A stretch of 64,000 nucleotides of DNA from Limnobacter humi (GTDB lineage: Bacteria; Pseudomonadota; Gammaproteobacteria; Burkholderiales; Burkholderiaceae_B): assembly GCF_024518835.1 (NCBI RefSeq), contig NZ_JANIGO010000003.1:1-64000 (forward strand), given 5' to 3'. The position numbers were made by a program, and so were the translations under genes. Under the pieces are notes generated by a model, which saw only the letters and a program-made list of their open reading frames with translations, was not told the origin of the DNA and did no database searches. Shown here piece by piece: positions 1-8,365 of the stretch (the stretch's first letter is position 1; every line of letters starts with the position of its first letter).

Positions 1-107
1 CGCAGGCCGGAAGACAGGCGGGCGATGGCGGTGTCCAGACCGGCACCGGACATGGACAGGTTTTTCTGAGCGGTCAGCGACGCGACGTTTGTATTGATTC
101 CCAACAT
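1..107 (-). CDS. fliC: Flagellin, N-terminal fragment (runs off the window)
   Basis: The first 35 codons of a flagellin lie at the window edge, beginning MLGINTNVASLTAQKNL and continuing to an RLSSGLR stretch. This is the conserved N-terminal D0/D1 helix of bacterial flagellins. The ATG at 107 is preceded by GGAG at a proper distance. Flagellin polymerises to form the extracellular filament and is exported by the flagellar type III apparatus, so no signal peptide is expected and none is seen. The upstream gap holds a sigma-28-like promoter. The rest of the gene lies outside the window, so length and copy number cannot be judged. Confidence 0.93.
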   Translation of the reverse strand, partial: MLGINTNVASLTAQKNLSMSGAGLDTAIARLSSGL

Positions 108-193
108 GATGATTCTCCAAGCAGTGTTTTATGGTTCATTTCGGTCAGCTGCCTGTCTGGATCGAGCCAAGCAGTGCGCTGCCGTGTGAATCA

Positions 194-221
194 TTTAACG
201 CCCCTGAAAAATCAAACTTGA
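194..221 (-). promoter_or_regulatory. Candidate sigma-28 (FliA) promoter of the flagellin gene
   Basis: On the minus strand TCAAGTTT (221-214), a 12-bp spacer and GCGTTAAA (201-194) resemble the flagellar class III consensus TCAAGTTT-N12-GCCGATAA. The -35-like box is strong and the -10-like box only partial. It lies about 90 bp upstream of the flagellin start, a usual leader length. Confidence 0.5.
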
Positions 222-255
222 GGGTTGTGTTAAAAATATTTGCGTGCTGTTTGCG

Positions 256-687
256 TTAGTTCTTTTGTGGGGGGATGGAATATGTGCCCGTGGCATGGGC
301 CACAGGCTCCTCATCACCTTCGGAGTAGACCCACACTTCGCCAATGGCGAGCACCTTGCCCAACTTGATGAGGCGGCACTTGCCGATGATGTCGCGCTCG
401 GCCGAGGGTTTGCGCAGAAAGTTGATATTGAGGTTGGTGGTAACTGCCAGGGGTACCAAACCAATACGACCAAGAATGGCCACATACAATGCAGCATCGG
501 CCACCAGCATCATCACGGGCCCAGCCACCGTGCCGCCGGGCCGAAGTTCGCTGAAACCAATTTTGTGGCGAATCACCGCCTCTTCCGCATCCACCTTTTC
601 CACCACGCAGCGGCTTTGGGGAAACTGCGTTTCCATGAAGTGGTTGAGCATCTCCTTGGTGACCGGAGTATTTCTTTTTTCTGTCAT
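256..687 (-). CDS. PaaI/YdiI-type hotdog-fold thioesterase
   Basis: This 143-residue protein has the size and pattern of single-domain hotdog thioesterases, which hydrolyse acyl-CoA thioesters in the cytoplasm. The stretch around residues 46-60 (FSELRPGGTVAGPVMM) followed by an alanine-rich helix (VADAALYVAIL) matches the family's central helix and active-site region. The later NLNINFLRKPS strand is also typical. No catalytic residue can be fixed from one sequence, and the substrate is unknown. It stands alone between the flagellin gene and the repeat region. Confidence 0.8.
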   Translation of the reverse strand: MTEKRNTPVTKEMLNHFMETQFPQSRCVVEKVDAEEAVIRHKIGFSELRPGGTVAGPVMMLVADAALYVAILGRIGLVPLAVTTNLNINFLRKPSAERDIIGKCRLIKLGKVLAIGEVWVYSEGDEEPVAHATGTYSIPPQKN

Positions 688-756
688 TTTTGTATTTTTT
701 AGTAATGATTAAGATCATTGTGCATGATCAAGGTTTGAGGGGCAAGCCGAGTCACT

Positions 757-1010
757 GTTTTGCAGATTGTCCTGAATGTCGCTGCAGGGAAAGTGAACCG
801 CGCAGGCCGCTTACACCGAGCCCCTAGTAATGCCGGTGGCCCGGCGCCGAACAGTCAGCCCCCCGATCGGTTTGACCCGCACAGCATTCGAACACGCGGA
901 CCGAGATGTTTGAGCCACGCAGTGGCGAGTTCTCGGGACGGTTCGACATGCAAGGGGCAACCTTTGCTTTTCGGGGGGCGTTCGGACCGGGCTTCCGGTA
1001 TTACTGGGGG
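757..1010 (+). repeat. Dispersed repeat, copy A (about 255 bp)
   Basis: This segment matches, in inverted orientation, the segment at 23386-23642. Shared landmarks in order are GTTTTGCAGATTGTCCTGA, GTCGCTGCAGGG, GTGAACCGCGCA, CCGGTGGCCCGG, CGATCGGTTTGACCCGC, GAGCCACGCAGTGGCGAG and TTCTCGGGACGGTTCGACATG. The inner 190 bp (821-1010) has similar ends in opposite orientation (CCTAGTAATGCCGGTGGCCCGG against CCGGGCTTCCGGTATTACTGG), as a small non-autonomous mobile element would. GCCAC-GCA-GTGGC inside is a short hairpin. No transposase is present. Confidence 0.8.
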
Positions 1011-1122
1011 CTGTAAAGCAGACCGGGCTTCCGGTATTGCTGGGGGCTGTAAAGCAGACCGGGCTACGGTATTGCCGGAGGCTATAAAGCAGACCGGGCT
1101 ACCGATATTGCTTGGGCGCTTT
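985..1122 (+). repeat. 36-bp tandem repeat, about 3.9 units
   Basis: Units start at 985, 1021, 1057 and 1092 with GACCGGGCTTCCGG or GACCGGGCTACGG, and the complete ones end in TAAAGCA. The first two differ at one base, the third is 35 bp and more divergent, and the fourth is truncated. The unit is an extended copy of the right end of the neighbouring dispersed repeat, so local duplication of that end is likely. It stops just before the 3' end of the chromate-transporter gene. Confidence 0.85.
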
Positions 1123-1136
1123 GAAGAAGCACAAGC

Positions 1137-2804
1137 TCAGTTGCCACCGGGCTTGGCTCGATACCGCGCCAACTCCGCCCGCAACCAATCCCCACTGCGA
1201 ACAACCCCCTGCCCTGAGCAGCGCACCTGGTAGGCCTTACCGGAAAAACTGCTTTCGGACGCGGCCCGTTCAATGAACAACTCCGCGGTATCCGTCAAAT
1301 CACGGTCCAGCAAATACTGGTATTTCCGTCGAATGTGTTTCACGGCATCTTTTGTCGTGTACCAACTGCCATTGCGGCTGAACTCGCACGGAGACTGTTC
1401 AATGAAGGCGAACAGGTGTTGTATTTCCTGTTGTGCAACGGGCGACGGTGCAGCTTTGGCAGGCAGACCCTGCAACACAAAACCAATCAGCGCACACGCA
1501 GCAATCACATGGATCACATTGCGTTTGTATTTGAACAACGCAATCGCGGCTCCCAGGGAAATCAGGGCAGACACCCAATCAAAAGCGCCAGTCAAACCGT
1601 GTGGCCACAACACGTGATAACCAAAGAAAATGGCCAGGTTCAACACCACCCCCACCACAGCGGCTGTGATGGCGGTCAACGGCGCGGTGAATTTCAAATC
1701 ATTGTGGGTGGTTTCCACCAGGGGGCCACCAGTCAAAATGAATACAAACGATGGCAAGAAGGTGAACCAGGTGACCACGGTGGCCGCCACCGCACCCGCC
1801 CAAAACAGATGTTCAGGCCCAAACAGTTCACGGGTGTAGCCGCCCACAAACCCCACAAATGCCACCACCATGATCAACGGGCCAGGGGTGGTCTCACCCA
1901 AGGCCAACCCGTCAATCATCTGGGTGGCGGTCAGCCATTCAAAATGGGACACCGCCCCCTGATACACATAGGGCAGCACCGCATAGGCACCGCCGAACGT
2001 CATCATGGCCGCTTTGGTAAAAAACCAGCCCATTTGGGTCAAGGTGCCTTGCCAGCCATACAGCCCCATTAAAGCAGCCATCGGCAGCAGCCACATCAAC
2101 AACCCCACCACCAACACTTTGGCCAATCTGCCCTTCGAAAACAGGGCGTGTTGGGGCGTGGGCGTGTCATCATCAATCAGGGCGGGCCCATAACTGGCTT
2201 TGGCTGCTGCATGCCCACCGCCCATGGTAAACAGGGCAGGCTTCAAGCGTCCACCGACTGCGCCCACTGTGGCTGCAGCCAGCACAATCAAGGGAAAGGG
2301 CACATTGAACAAAAAGATACCCACAAAGGCCAAGGCTGCGATGGTCCACATCCAGCCGTTTTTCAGGGCTTTGGAGCCGATGCGGTGTGCAGCCTGCACC
2401 ACGATGGCGGCCACCGCCGGCTTGATGCCGTAGAACAGCCCAGCCACCAGCGACACATCGCCAAAGGCAATGTAAATCCACGACAGCGCCACCAAAATGA
2501 ACAGGGATGGCAACACAAACAAGGCACCCGCCACAATGCCGCCCCAGGTGCGGTGCATCAGCCAGCCAATGTAGGTTGCCAGTTGCTGGGCCTCGGGGCC
2601 CGGCAACACCATGCAGTAATTCAGGGCATGCAAAAACCGCCGCTCGGAAATCCAGCGGCGGTTTTCAACCAACTCCTGGTGCATGATGGATATTTGCCCG
2701 GCAGGCCCACCGAAGCTGATAAAGCCCAACTTGAGCCAAAACCAGAAGGCTTCTCGGAACGACACAGGCGCAGGCTTTGAGCCTGGTTCGGGTGGTGTGG
2801 GCAT
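1137..2804 (-). CDS. chrA: Chromate transporter (CHR family) fused to a DUF5329-like domain
   Basis: Residues about 1-440 form a two-repeat chromate-ion transporter of the inner membrane. FWLKLGFISFGGPAGQI near the N terminus and the matching FFTKAAMMTFGGAYAVLPYV later are the two CHR signature repeats, and LPGPEAQQLATYIGW follows the first. Members export chromate or carry related anions. After the last CHR helix comes one more hydrophobic stretch ending in PAKAAP, then a soluble tail of about 90 residues (QEIQHLFAFIEQSPCEFSRN, with RRKYQYL after it) that looks like DUF5329, usually a separate secreted protein. The ATG at 2804 is used; a TTG three codons upstream is also possible. No regulator is adjacent. 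Confidence 0.85.
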   Translation of the reverse strand: MPTPPEPGSKPAPVSFREAFWFWLKLGFISFGGPAGQISIMHQELVENRRWISERRFLHALNYCMVLPGPEAQQLATYIGWLMHRTWGGIVAGALFVLPSLFILVALSWIYIAFGDVSLVAGLFYGIKPAVAAIVVQAAHRIGSKALKNGWMWTIAALAFVGIFLFNVPFPLIVLAAATVGAVGGRLKPALFTMGGGHAAAKASYGPALIDDDTPTPQHALFSKGRLAKVLVVGLLMWLLPMAALMGLYGWQGTLTQMGWFFTKAAMMTFGGAYAVLPYVYQGAVSHFEWLTATQMIDGLALGETTPGPLIMVVAFVGFVGGYTRELFGPEHLFWAGAVAATVVTWFTFLPSFVFILTGGPLVETTHNDLKFTAPLTAITAAVVGVVLNLAIFFGYHVLWPHGLTGAFDWVSALISLGAAIALFKYKRNVIHVIAACALIGFVLQGLPAKAAPSPVAQQEIQHLFAFIEQSPCEFSRNGSWYTTKDAVKHIRRKYQYLLDRDLTDTAELFIERAASESSFSGKAYQVRCSGQGVVRSGDWLRAELARYRAKPGGN

Positions 2805-2882
2805 GGCGCTCAACTGGCTGAAATGATAAACACAGTTTAGCAGTCCGGAAACAATTTCCGGGCTGCCAACCGTGCCAATATT

Positions 2883-4463
2883 TCAAGCGGCTGCGTTCAA
2901 TTGAACCCGCATTTCGCGATAGGCTTTCAGATCAAGCGTGCCCATTTGCTGCGCGTACTGGGTGGCAAAGCCTGGGTACATGGTGGCGTTAAAACCATCT
3001 TCAGTCAGGTACCAGCTTTTGCACCCGCTGTTCCAGTTGGTTTTGGCCAAGCGGCGCTGAATGTCCACATTGTGGCGCTCCTGCACTTCGGGCTTTACAT
3101 CCAGCAACTTGGGCGCCCCATCCACAATGTGGCGAATGGCCTTTACGGCATAGCCAATTTGCTGCTCCATGTAAACCAATGCGCTGTTGTGGCCAGGCCC
3201 GCTGTTGGGGCCAAACATGATGAACAGATTGGGATAGCCGCTGATGTTGATGCTCTTGTAAGCCTTGGCACCCCGGCTCCACTCCTGTGCCAGCACACGT
3301 CCACCAATGCCTTTGACTGGGTAAGGCGTTCCGCTTTTGGGCACATCAAAGCCGGTGGCAAACACAATGCAGTCAAACTGGTGTTCAATGCCCTCCGCGG
3401 TGCGAATGCCTTGCTCGGATATCCGCGCAATCGGCCAGGTGATCAACTCGCAGTTGGGCTGCTGCAAGGCAGGGTAATAATCATTGCTCACCAAAATGCG
3501 CTTGCAGCCCAGGGTGTAGTCTGGCTGTAGCTGACGACGCAACCAAGGGTCTTTCACCTGCGCATTCAAAAATGCTTTGCCCAGACGCTCACCCACCCGG
3601 CTCAGGGGCGAATCCCAAATCACGGCCAGTGCCATGCTTTCGTGGGTCCAATACAGGGCCTCGCGCACTGCTTTTTGGGTGATCGGCATCTTGGCAAAGA
3701 GTTTGCGGGTCAGGCCTGAGGAGGCAAAGTCTGGCCGAGGCATCACCCAAGGCGGTGTACGCTGAAACACTTTCAGTTTGGCCGCCTTTTTCACCAATTC
3801 AGGCACGATCTGAATGGCACTGGCCCCAGTGCCCACCACCGCCACACGCTTGCCGGTGAAGTCATAGTCGTGGTCCCAACGGGCACTGTGTATTTTCTTC
3901 CCATTGAAGGTGTCGATGCCGTCGATCTTGGGCAGGGATGCATTGGCCAAGGGGCCGGAAGCCATCACCACCGCTTTGCCTCGCCACACTTCGCCGTTGT
4001 CTGTTTGAAGATGCCAAAGGCCAGTGCACTCATCGAGCTCCAGGCTTTTGACGTTGCGCTGGTAATGGATGAGAGGCGCCAAGCCAAAATCACGCACCAG
4101 CGTTTTCACATACGCCAGAATTTCCCGACTGCCGGAATAGCTGCGGGACCAATTGGGGTTGGGCGCAAATGAAAAGCTGTACAGGTTCGACGGAATGTCG
4201 CAAGCGGCCCCTGGGTATTGATTGTCTCGCCAGGTGCCACCCACCTCACTGGCCCGCTCAAGGATGGCCAGTTTGTGAACACCCCCCTCGCGCAACTTAA
4301 TGGCGGTGCCCAGACCGGCAAAGCCTGCGCCCACAATCAGGGTGTCGTAGACGGTGCTGGATGGATTGGCCGGGCTTTTCGCTGCCGCAGCACTGCGACG
4401 GGGTGCCCTGGCTGTGGTTTTTGGCGGATTTGCTTTCAACGCCGCGCTGTTGCTGTTTGTCAT
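2883..4463 (-). CDS. Flavin-containing monooxygenase, Baeyer-Villiger type
   Basis: This 526-residue protein begins with a low-complexity Ala/Pro/Lys tail of about 37 residues, then an FAD Rossmann motif (VGAGFAGLG, near residue 46). It has the Baeyer-Villiger fingerprint F-x-G-x-x-x-H-x-x-x-W-D (FNGKKIHSARWD) and a second dinucleotide motif for NADPH (VVGTGASAIQ). Such enzymes insert one oxygen atom of O2 into ketones, or hydroxylate substrates, using NADPH. It ends a three-gene minus-strand operon (SDR, ferritin-like protein, monooxygenase) with 34 bp to the gene before it. The substrate is unknown; a cyclic or aliphatic ketone made by the SDR is a reasonable inference. Confidence 0.9.
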   Translation of the reverse strand: MTNSNSAALKANPPKTTARAPRRSAAAAKSPANPSSTVYDTLIVGAGFAGLGTAIKLREGGVHKLAILERASEVGGTWRDNQYPGAACDIPSNLYSFSFAPNPNWSRSYSGSREILAYVKTLVRDFGLAPLIHYQRNVKSLELDECTGLWHLQTDNGEVWRGKAVVMASGPLANASLPKIDGIDTFNGKKIHSARWDHDYDFTGKRVAVVGTGASAIQIVPELVKKAAKLKVFQRTPPWVMPRPDFASSGLTRKLFAKMPITQKAVREALYWTHESMALAVIWDSPLSRVGERLGKAFLNAQVKDPWLRRQLQPDYTLGCKRILVSNDYYPALQQPNCELITWPIARISEQGIRTAEGIEHQFDCIVFATGFDVPKSGTPYPVKGIGGRVLAQEWSRGAKAYKSINISGYPNLFIMFGPNSGPGHNSALVYMEQQIGYAVKAIRHIVDGAPKLLDVKPEVQERHNVDIQRRLAKTNWNSGCKSWYLTEDGFNATMYPGFATQYAQQMGTLDLKAYREMRVQLNAAA

Positions 4464-4497
4464 TCGATGTATCCGTGGTTGTTCAGTGTGGAATCGC

Positions 4498-5424
4498 TTA
4501 AGCCGTGGGCTGCCAAGTCAGCTTGTTCACCCAGGTTGGCACTTTGGGCAACCAGCTTTTCGGGATGTAGCCCGATGCTTTGACGGCGGCATCCACTGGC
4601 ACGTGGTAGAGCTTGTTGCTGCGGTCAATCACCCAACGTCCATGCATGCGCATCAGCTGGTACCAGGGGTTGCGACGCCCCTCGGGTGTTTCGCCGCCAT
4701 ACTTTTCGAATTTGGCCATGGCCTGGTACAGCTTTTCTTCTTTCAGCCCCATGGCCACAATGTTGTCGCGCATTTTGTTCAGCAGCGGAAAGTACACGGC
4801 CACGCCGAGCAGCAGTTTTGGGTTGATGGCCGTGGCCAGCGTCTCCAGCGCCAAGCGGTAAGTGGGCCCATGGCCCAGCATTTCCAGCACATGAAAGTCC
4901 ACACCCAGGTGGCGGGCCTCATCCGCATTGATGTGTTTAAAAACCTGGTGGCACAGCGGGTCTTTCACCTCATCCAGCAGGAATTTGCACAGCGCACCGT
5001 CCAGCGTGACTTCCAACATCGGGATCACACTGCCCAACACGTTCAGCGGCATCTCGTCGCTATACTTGTCCAGCCACTCAATGGTTAAGCGCAGGTTGAT
5101 GTTGGGTTCGGGGATTTCGCCGTCTTTCAACATGCCCCAGCGGCGCATCAGAGCCAGCTCTGCATTGGCGTGGCGCTGCTCTTCTGCGTGAAACCAGGTG
5201 TAGATTTCGCGCAGCGTATCGTTCGGCGCTTTTTTGGCCATGGCTGCGAAGCCGCGCGCGCCGATGTGCTCAATCCAGGTGAGGTCGGCCATGAAGGCCT
5301 TGAGCTTGGGCCATTGTTCCTCGGAAATCATTTCCGCGCCGGGCGCATCCCAGTCGAAATCGGCCAGCGCCCACTGGTTTTCCTTGATGCGTCGAAGGGT
5401 TTTTTCAAGATCCAATTGTGGCAT
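4498..5424 (-). CDS. Ferritin-like di-iron protein
   Basis: The 308-residue product shows two E-x-x-H type metal motifs inside helices, WFHAEEQRHANAE (near residue 85) and ADEARHLGVDFH (near 168). This is the pattern of ferritin-like four-helix di-iron proteins, which may act as oxygenases or desaturases or in iron handling. The ATG at 5424 is chosen because AGGAG lies 8 bp upstream; longer reading is possible but lacks a ribosome site. It lies between an SDR and a Baeyer-Villiger-type monooxygenase in one operon, which favours a catalytic oxidation role over iron storage. The reaction is not known. Confidence 0.75.
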   Translation of the reverse strand: MPQLDLEKTLRRIKENQWALADFDWDAPGAEMISEEQWPKLKAFMADLTWIEHIGARGFAAMAKKAPNDTLREIYTWFHAEEQRHANAELALMRRWGMLKDGEIPEPNINLRLTIEWLDKYSDEMPLNVLGSVIPMLEVTLDGALCKFLLDEVKDPLCHQVFKHINADEARHLGVDFHVLEMLGHGPTYRLALETLATAINPKLLLGVAVYFPLLNKMRDNIVAMGLKEEKLYQAMAKFEKYGGETPEGRRNPWYQLMRMHGRWVIDRSNKLYHVPVDAAVKASGYIPKSWLPKVPTWVNKLTWQPTA

Positions 5425-5494
5425 GTTGCACTCCTGTTGCTGCGTATAAGCGAGGCTCACCCAATGAGCCCCAATGATTGAAGAACCTGTTTTC

Positions 5495-6385
5495 TCAAGA
5501 GAGTGTTTTGGCGGCCACACGGGCCAATACACCAGCGCCCCAGGTGTAGCCACCGGGCATCAGGCGCTTCATGCGCCAAATCATTCTGGCATCCAGTTGC
5601 GGCAATACATACAACTGCCCTTTGTCCAGTGCATCCAGGGTTTCTTTGGCCACGGCATCGGCCGAGACCCCCGTCCACTGCATCAGCTTGTCAGCAAACC
5701 GGCTGGACCCACCGGCAATGCGGCCATCCCGAGTGATGTTGGTTTTGACAAAGGTGGGGCACAGTGCAGTCACATTCACACCAGTGCCCGCCATTTCAGC
5801 GGCCAGGGTTTCGCTCAAGGCCAAAGCACCGGCCTTGGTCACGTTGTAAGGGCCCATCAGGGGCGCCGCCGCAAAACTGGCTGTGGAGGCCACATTGATG
5901 ATGCCCACCCGGCGCTGCCGACCCCGGGCTTTCAGCCGCGGTGCAAACACATGGCAACCATGAATCACTCCCCACAGGTTGACGCCCAAGGCCCATGTCC
6001 AGTCTTCCATGGGAATCTCGCCCACTGGCAAGCCCCCCAAACCCACACCGGCATTGTTCACCACCACATCAATGGCGCTGCGCTCTGCAGTGCCACCAAA
6101 AATCCGTTCGGCCTCCAGTGCGAGTGCCTCAACGTCTTTCAGCTTGGACACATCGCACCGGACCGCCCAGGCCTGGTCGACAAACACCAGATCCGGGTTT
6201 TTCAGCTTGCCGGCCACTTGGTCCCGAATCAGTTCGACGGTTTCCTGCGCACGGTCCAGGCTGATGTCTGCCACCACCACCTGACCGCCACGGCGAACCA
6301 CTTCCAGCGCAAAGGCCCGACCAATACCACTGCCCGCGCCTGTCACGACTGCGTTGGCCTGTTTGCTGATTTTTTGTCCGAACAT
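5495..6385 (-). CDS. Short-chain dehydrogenase/reductase (SDR)
   Basis: The 296-residue protein has the classical SDR cofactor motif TGAGSGIG near residue 16, NNAG in the middle and the catalytic Tyr/Lys pair in YNVTKAG. Classical SDRs oxidise secondary alcohols or reduce ketones with NAD(P)H in the cytoplasm. It is the first gene of the minus-strand operon with the ferritin-like protein and the monooxygenase, and it is divergent from a TetR regulator across 99 bp containing two palindromes. Inference: it supplies the ketone substrate for the downstream monooxygenase. Confidence 0.88.
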   Translation of the reverse strand: MFGQKISKQANAVVTGAGSGIGRAFALEVVRRGGQVVVADISLDRAQETVELIRDQVAGKLKNPDLVFVDQAWAVRCDVSKLKDVEALALEAERIFGGTAERSAIDVVVNNAGVGLGGLPVGEIPMEDWTWALGVNLWGVIHGCHVFAPRLKARGRQRRVGIINVASTASFAAAPLMGPYNVTKAGALALSETLAAEMAGTGVNVTALCPTFVKTNITRDGRIAGGSSRFADKLMQWTGVSADAVAKETLDALDKGQLYVLPQLDARMIWRMKRLMPGGYTWGAGVLARVAAKTLS

Positions 6386-6408
6386 TCGTTTTCCTTCTTG
6401 ACCGTAAC

Positions 6409-6445
6409 ATTGAACAATGTCATATTAAGACGAACGTTTGTTCGG
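6409..6445. promoter_or_regulatory. Two palindromes, likely TetR operators
   Basis: CATTGAACAATG (6409-6420) and CGAACGTTTGTTCG (6432-6445) are perfect inverted repeats in the SDR-TetR intergenic region. Their position between divergent genes is that of an autoregulated TetR-type operator, probably covering both promoters. Confidence 0.6.
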
Positions 6446-6484
6446 ATTCAATTCGGATTCAACCCCCTGTCAGGACCCTCGACC

Positions 6485-7099
6485 ATGCCTAGAAAACCCC
6501 AACAGCAACGCTCCAAACACACAGTGGATGCCATCGTGGAAGGCGCTTTCATCGCCGTGGCTGAGCATGGCGCACTGGGTGCAACAACGCGCCAGATTGC
6601 GGAATACGCGGGTGTTGGCGTGGGGTCGATTTATGAATATTTCGACAACAAAGAGGCCATTTACGCGGCCATGGGCGAGCGCTTTTCAAAGGAAATGGTC
6701 GAACTGATCCAGCAGGTAACCCCCAACATTGTTCGGGTTTCGCTTCGGGATGCCATTCACCAACTGATTGTGGAAACCGCCCAGTTCCTCAACAAGAACA
6801 ATGAACGCTACCTGCGTTGTGCGCGGGAATCGGCCCTGATGGAGCGGCATGTGCCGTTTGTGCCCATCTACCGGGCCTTGAGTGATTTGTTTGTGCAGCA
6901 TGCGATTGCGCACCCGGAAATTCTGCGCATGAATCGCCTTCAAACTGTGGCCTACATCTTCATCAACAGCGGCATGTCCACCATGATCCGCTATCTGAAC
7001 CACCCCAACCCGGGCTTCAGCTTCGATGACCTGGCCCAAGGCCTGGCCGACATGGCGGGCCATTATGTGGAGCGGGAACTGGAATTGCTGGCGGCGTAA
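6485..7099 (+). CDS. TetR-family transcriptional regulator
   Basis: The 204-residue protein starts MPRKPQQQRSKHTVDAIVEGA and continues ATTRQIAEYAGVGVGSIYEYFDNKEAIY, the TetR helix-turn-helix, at residues about 13-58. The remainder is an all-helical ligand-binding region with no clear family assignment. The ATG at 6485 is chosen because the reading frame stays open upstream only as an antisense overlap of the SDR gene. It is divergent from the SDR/ferritin-like/monooxygenase operon and probably represses it until a hydrophobic inducer binds. Confidence 0.9.
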   Translation: MPRKPQQQRSKHTVDAIVEGAFIAVAEHGALGATTRQIAEYAGVGVGSIYEYFDNKEAIYAAMGERFSKEMVELIQQVTPNIVRVSLRDAIHQLIVETAQFLNKNNERYLRCARESALMERHVPFVPIYRALSDLFVQHAIAHPEILRMNRLQTVAYIFINSGMSTMIRYLNHPNPGFSFDDLAQGLADMAGHYVERELELLAA

Positions 7100-7116
7100 G
7101 GCCTTTCACCCGAACA

Positions 7117-7848
7117 TCACGGGTGTTGTTGGGTGAGGACCATGCTCACCTGGCCACCCTTGATGATGGTGCTGGCGCTGAGGGGCTCTTTGCGAAGCAG
7201 TTTGACCAGGCCCACACCGGGTGCGTACCACTCCTCGTGCGAAATGAACACCTCTTGGTAACCGATGGATGCATCGGCATAAATGGTCACCTTGCCCTCG
7301 CCTTCCAGTTTGATGCAGTGCTCAAAGCGCCCGGCCGGCGTGTCCACAGTCTCATCCAGCGCAGCCACGGTGTACACCAGGTCAAAGGGCTTCAAGCTGC
7401 CATTGGCCTCATTGAATGGCGGCACCCAATGGATGGCCATGGGCTGTGATTCAACGGTCCAGCTGTAGCCTTTGCGCAGGTTCTTGCCTTTGGGCAACAC
7501 CAGGCGGGGCTTGGGGTCTGTCACCCCTTGGTATTGAACCACCAAGCGTTTGGCCACCCGGTAAACCCCGTCGTCGGTGTCCTGAATGTAATAATCGGTG
7601 CCATCCGAGGTGCGTCTCACACTGGCTTTCACATCCTGCCCCCCAACCATCCGAACCTCTGTCGTGCCCAGGGTACGAATGGACAGGCGCTGCTGTCGTT
7701 CACCATCGGCCAGCTTGTAATCCAGCCGGTAATGCCATTCATGCCCGGCATCCAGCGGAAAATAATGTCCGGCACTCGGCTGACAGGCGCTCAGACCAAC
7801 CAGCACCACCGCCCTAACAAGCGACTTGAACACTTGAGTACCGTGCAT
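7117..7848 (-). CDS. Putative lipoprotein, last gene of the ExbB/ExbD-like cluster
   Basis: The 243-residue protein starts MHGTQVFKSLVRAVVLVGLSAC, a lipoprotein signal with the lipobox cysteine near residue 22. The start at 7848 has GGAGAAG upstream and leaves 1 bp to the preceding stop. The mature part is rich in beta strands (HYFPLDAGHEWHYRLDYK, then repeated strand-like segments), so it is probably exported and anchored in a membrane. I do not recognise a named family. Tight spacing ties it to the three membrane-protein genes upstream, and it may be the periplasmic partner of that complex. Confidence 0.7.
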   Translation of the reverse strand: MHGTQVFKSLVRAVVLVGLSACQPSAGHYFPLDAGHEWHYRLDYKLADGERQQRLSIRTLGTTEVRMVGGQDVKASVRRTSDGTDYYIQDTDDGVYRVAKRLVVQYQGVTDPKPRLVLPKGKNLRKGYSWTVESQPMAIHWVPPFNEANGSLKPFDLVYTVAALDETVDTPAGRFEHCIKLEGEGKVTIYADASIGYQEVFISHEEWYAPGVGLVKLLRKEPLSASTIIKGGQVSMVLTQQHP

Positions 7849-7849
7849 G

Positions 7850-8365
7850 TCACTTCTCCGGCAGTTGGGGATCGGGCAGGTCCTTGAATTCAAGGCTGCT
7901 TTGTTTATCGGCCACTCGGGTGTTGTCACGGGTGGCAGCCGGGTCATATTCCTCACCGCCAATCACGCCAATCTGCAAATTGCCGTTGCGGATTTTTCGC
8001 AAACCCGCGTCTATTTTCTGATGAAGGTCTTTGCCATAGGGCAATACATAGGCGCGCGGCTCATTGCTGGGGCGGTTGGCCGACAAATCTGTGCCCCACA
8101 CAAACACCTGCCCCTTGGTTCCCAGTTTTTCGCTGGGTTCTTCCACAATGGCGAAATGAAACAAAAACTTTCGGGGCAATTCAGCACTGCTGGGCCAACC
8201 TTGCGCGTTGTGCCACGTGGTGTAACTCACCCAGTAAAACATGGCTGCGACCAACACCAGGACCAGCTTCAAGCCCCAATTTAAAGAGGTCTGGATCAGG
8301 GTTAACAGCAACAGCCCTGCCAAAAACACATAGGCCACACACATCCAGAGTATTGCTTCATTCAT
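7850..8365 (-). CDS. Small membrane protein of the ExbB/ExbD-like cluster
   Basis: The 171-residue product has two hydrophobic segments at the N terminus (residues about 5-24 and 31-48) and then a soluble region of about 120 residues with no motif I know. It overlaps the ExbD-like gene by 4 bp and is followed 1 bp later by a lipoprotein gene. It is therefore translationally coupled to the cluster. The soluble part probably faces the periplasm, but topology is not certain. Confidence 0.65.
   Translation of the reverse strand: MNEAILWMCVAYVFLAGLLLLTLIQTSLNWGLKLVLVLVAAMFYWVSYTTWHNAQGWPSSAELPRKFLFHFAIVEEPSEKLGTKGQVFVWGTDLSANRPSNEPRAYVLPYGKDLHQKIDAGLRKIRNGNLQIGVIGGEEYDPAATRDNTRVADKQSSLEFKDLPDPQLPEK

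Noticed and set aside
985-1122. CRISPR-like array of 36-bp units
   Set aside because: Units are directly abutting with no spacers and no cas gene is present.
757-1233. A 157-codon open frame covering the repeat and tandem array, with a matching frame (minus strand) at 23340-23867
   Set aside because: The two frames share residues only where the DNA repeat is shared, differences change amino acids as often as not, and the rest of each frame is unrelated. There is no ribosome site. It is a repeat, not a protein.
5474-7099. TetR regulator with a 337-residue N-terminal extension
   Set aside because: The extension is antisense to the SDR gene and the HTH begins directly after the ATG at 6485, so the short form is used.
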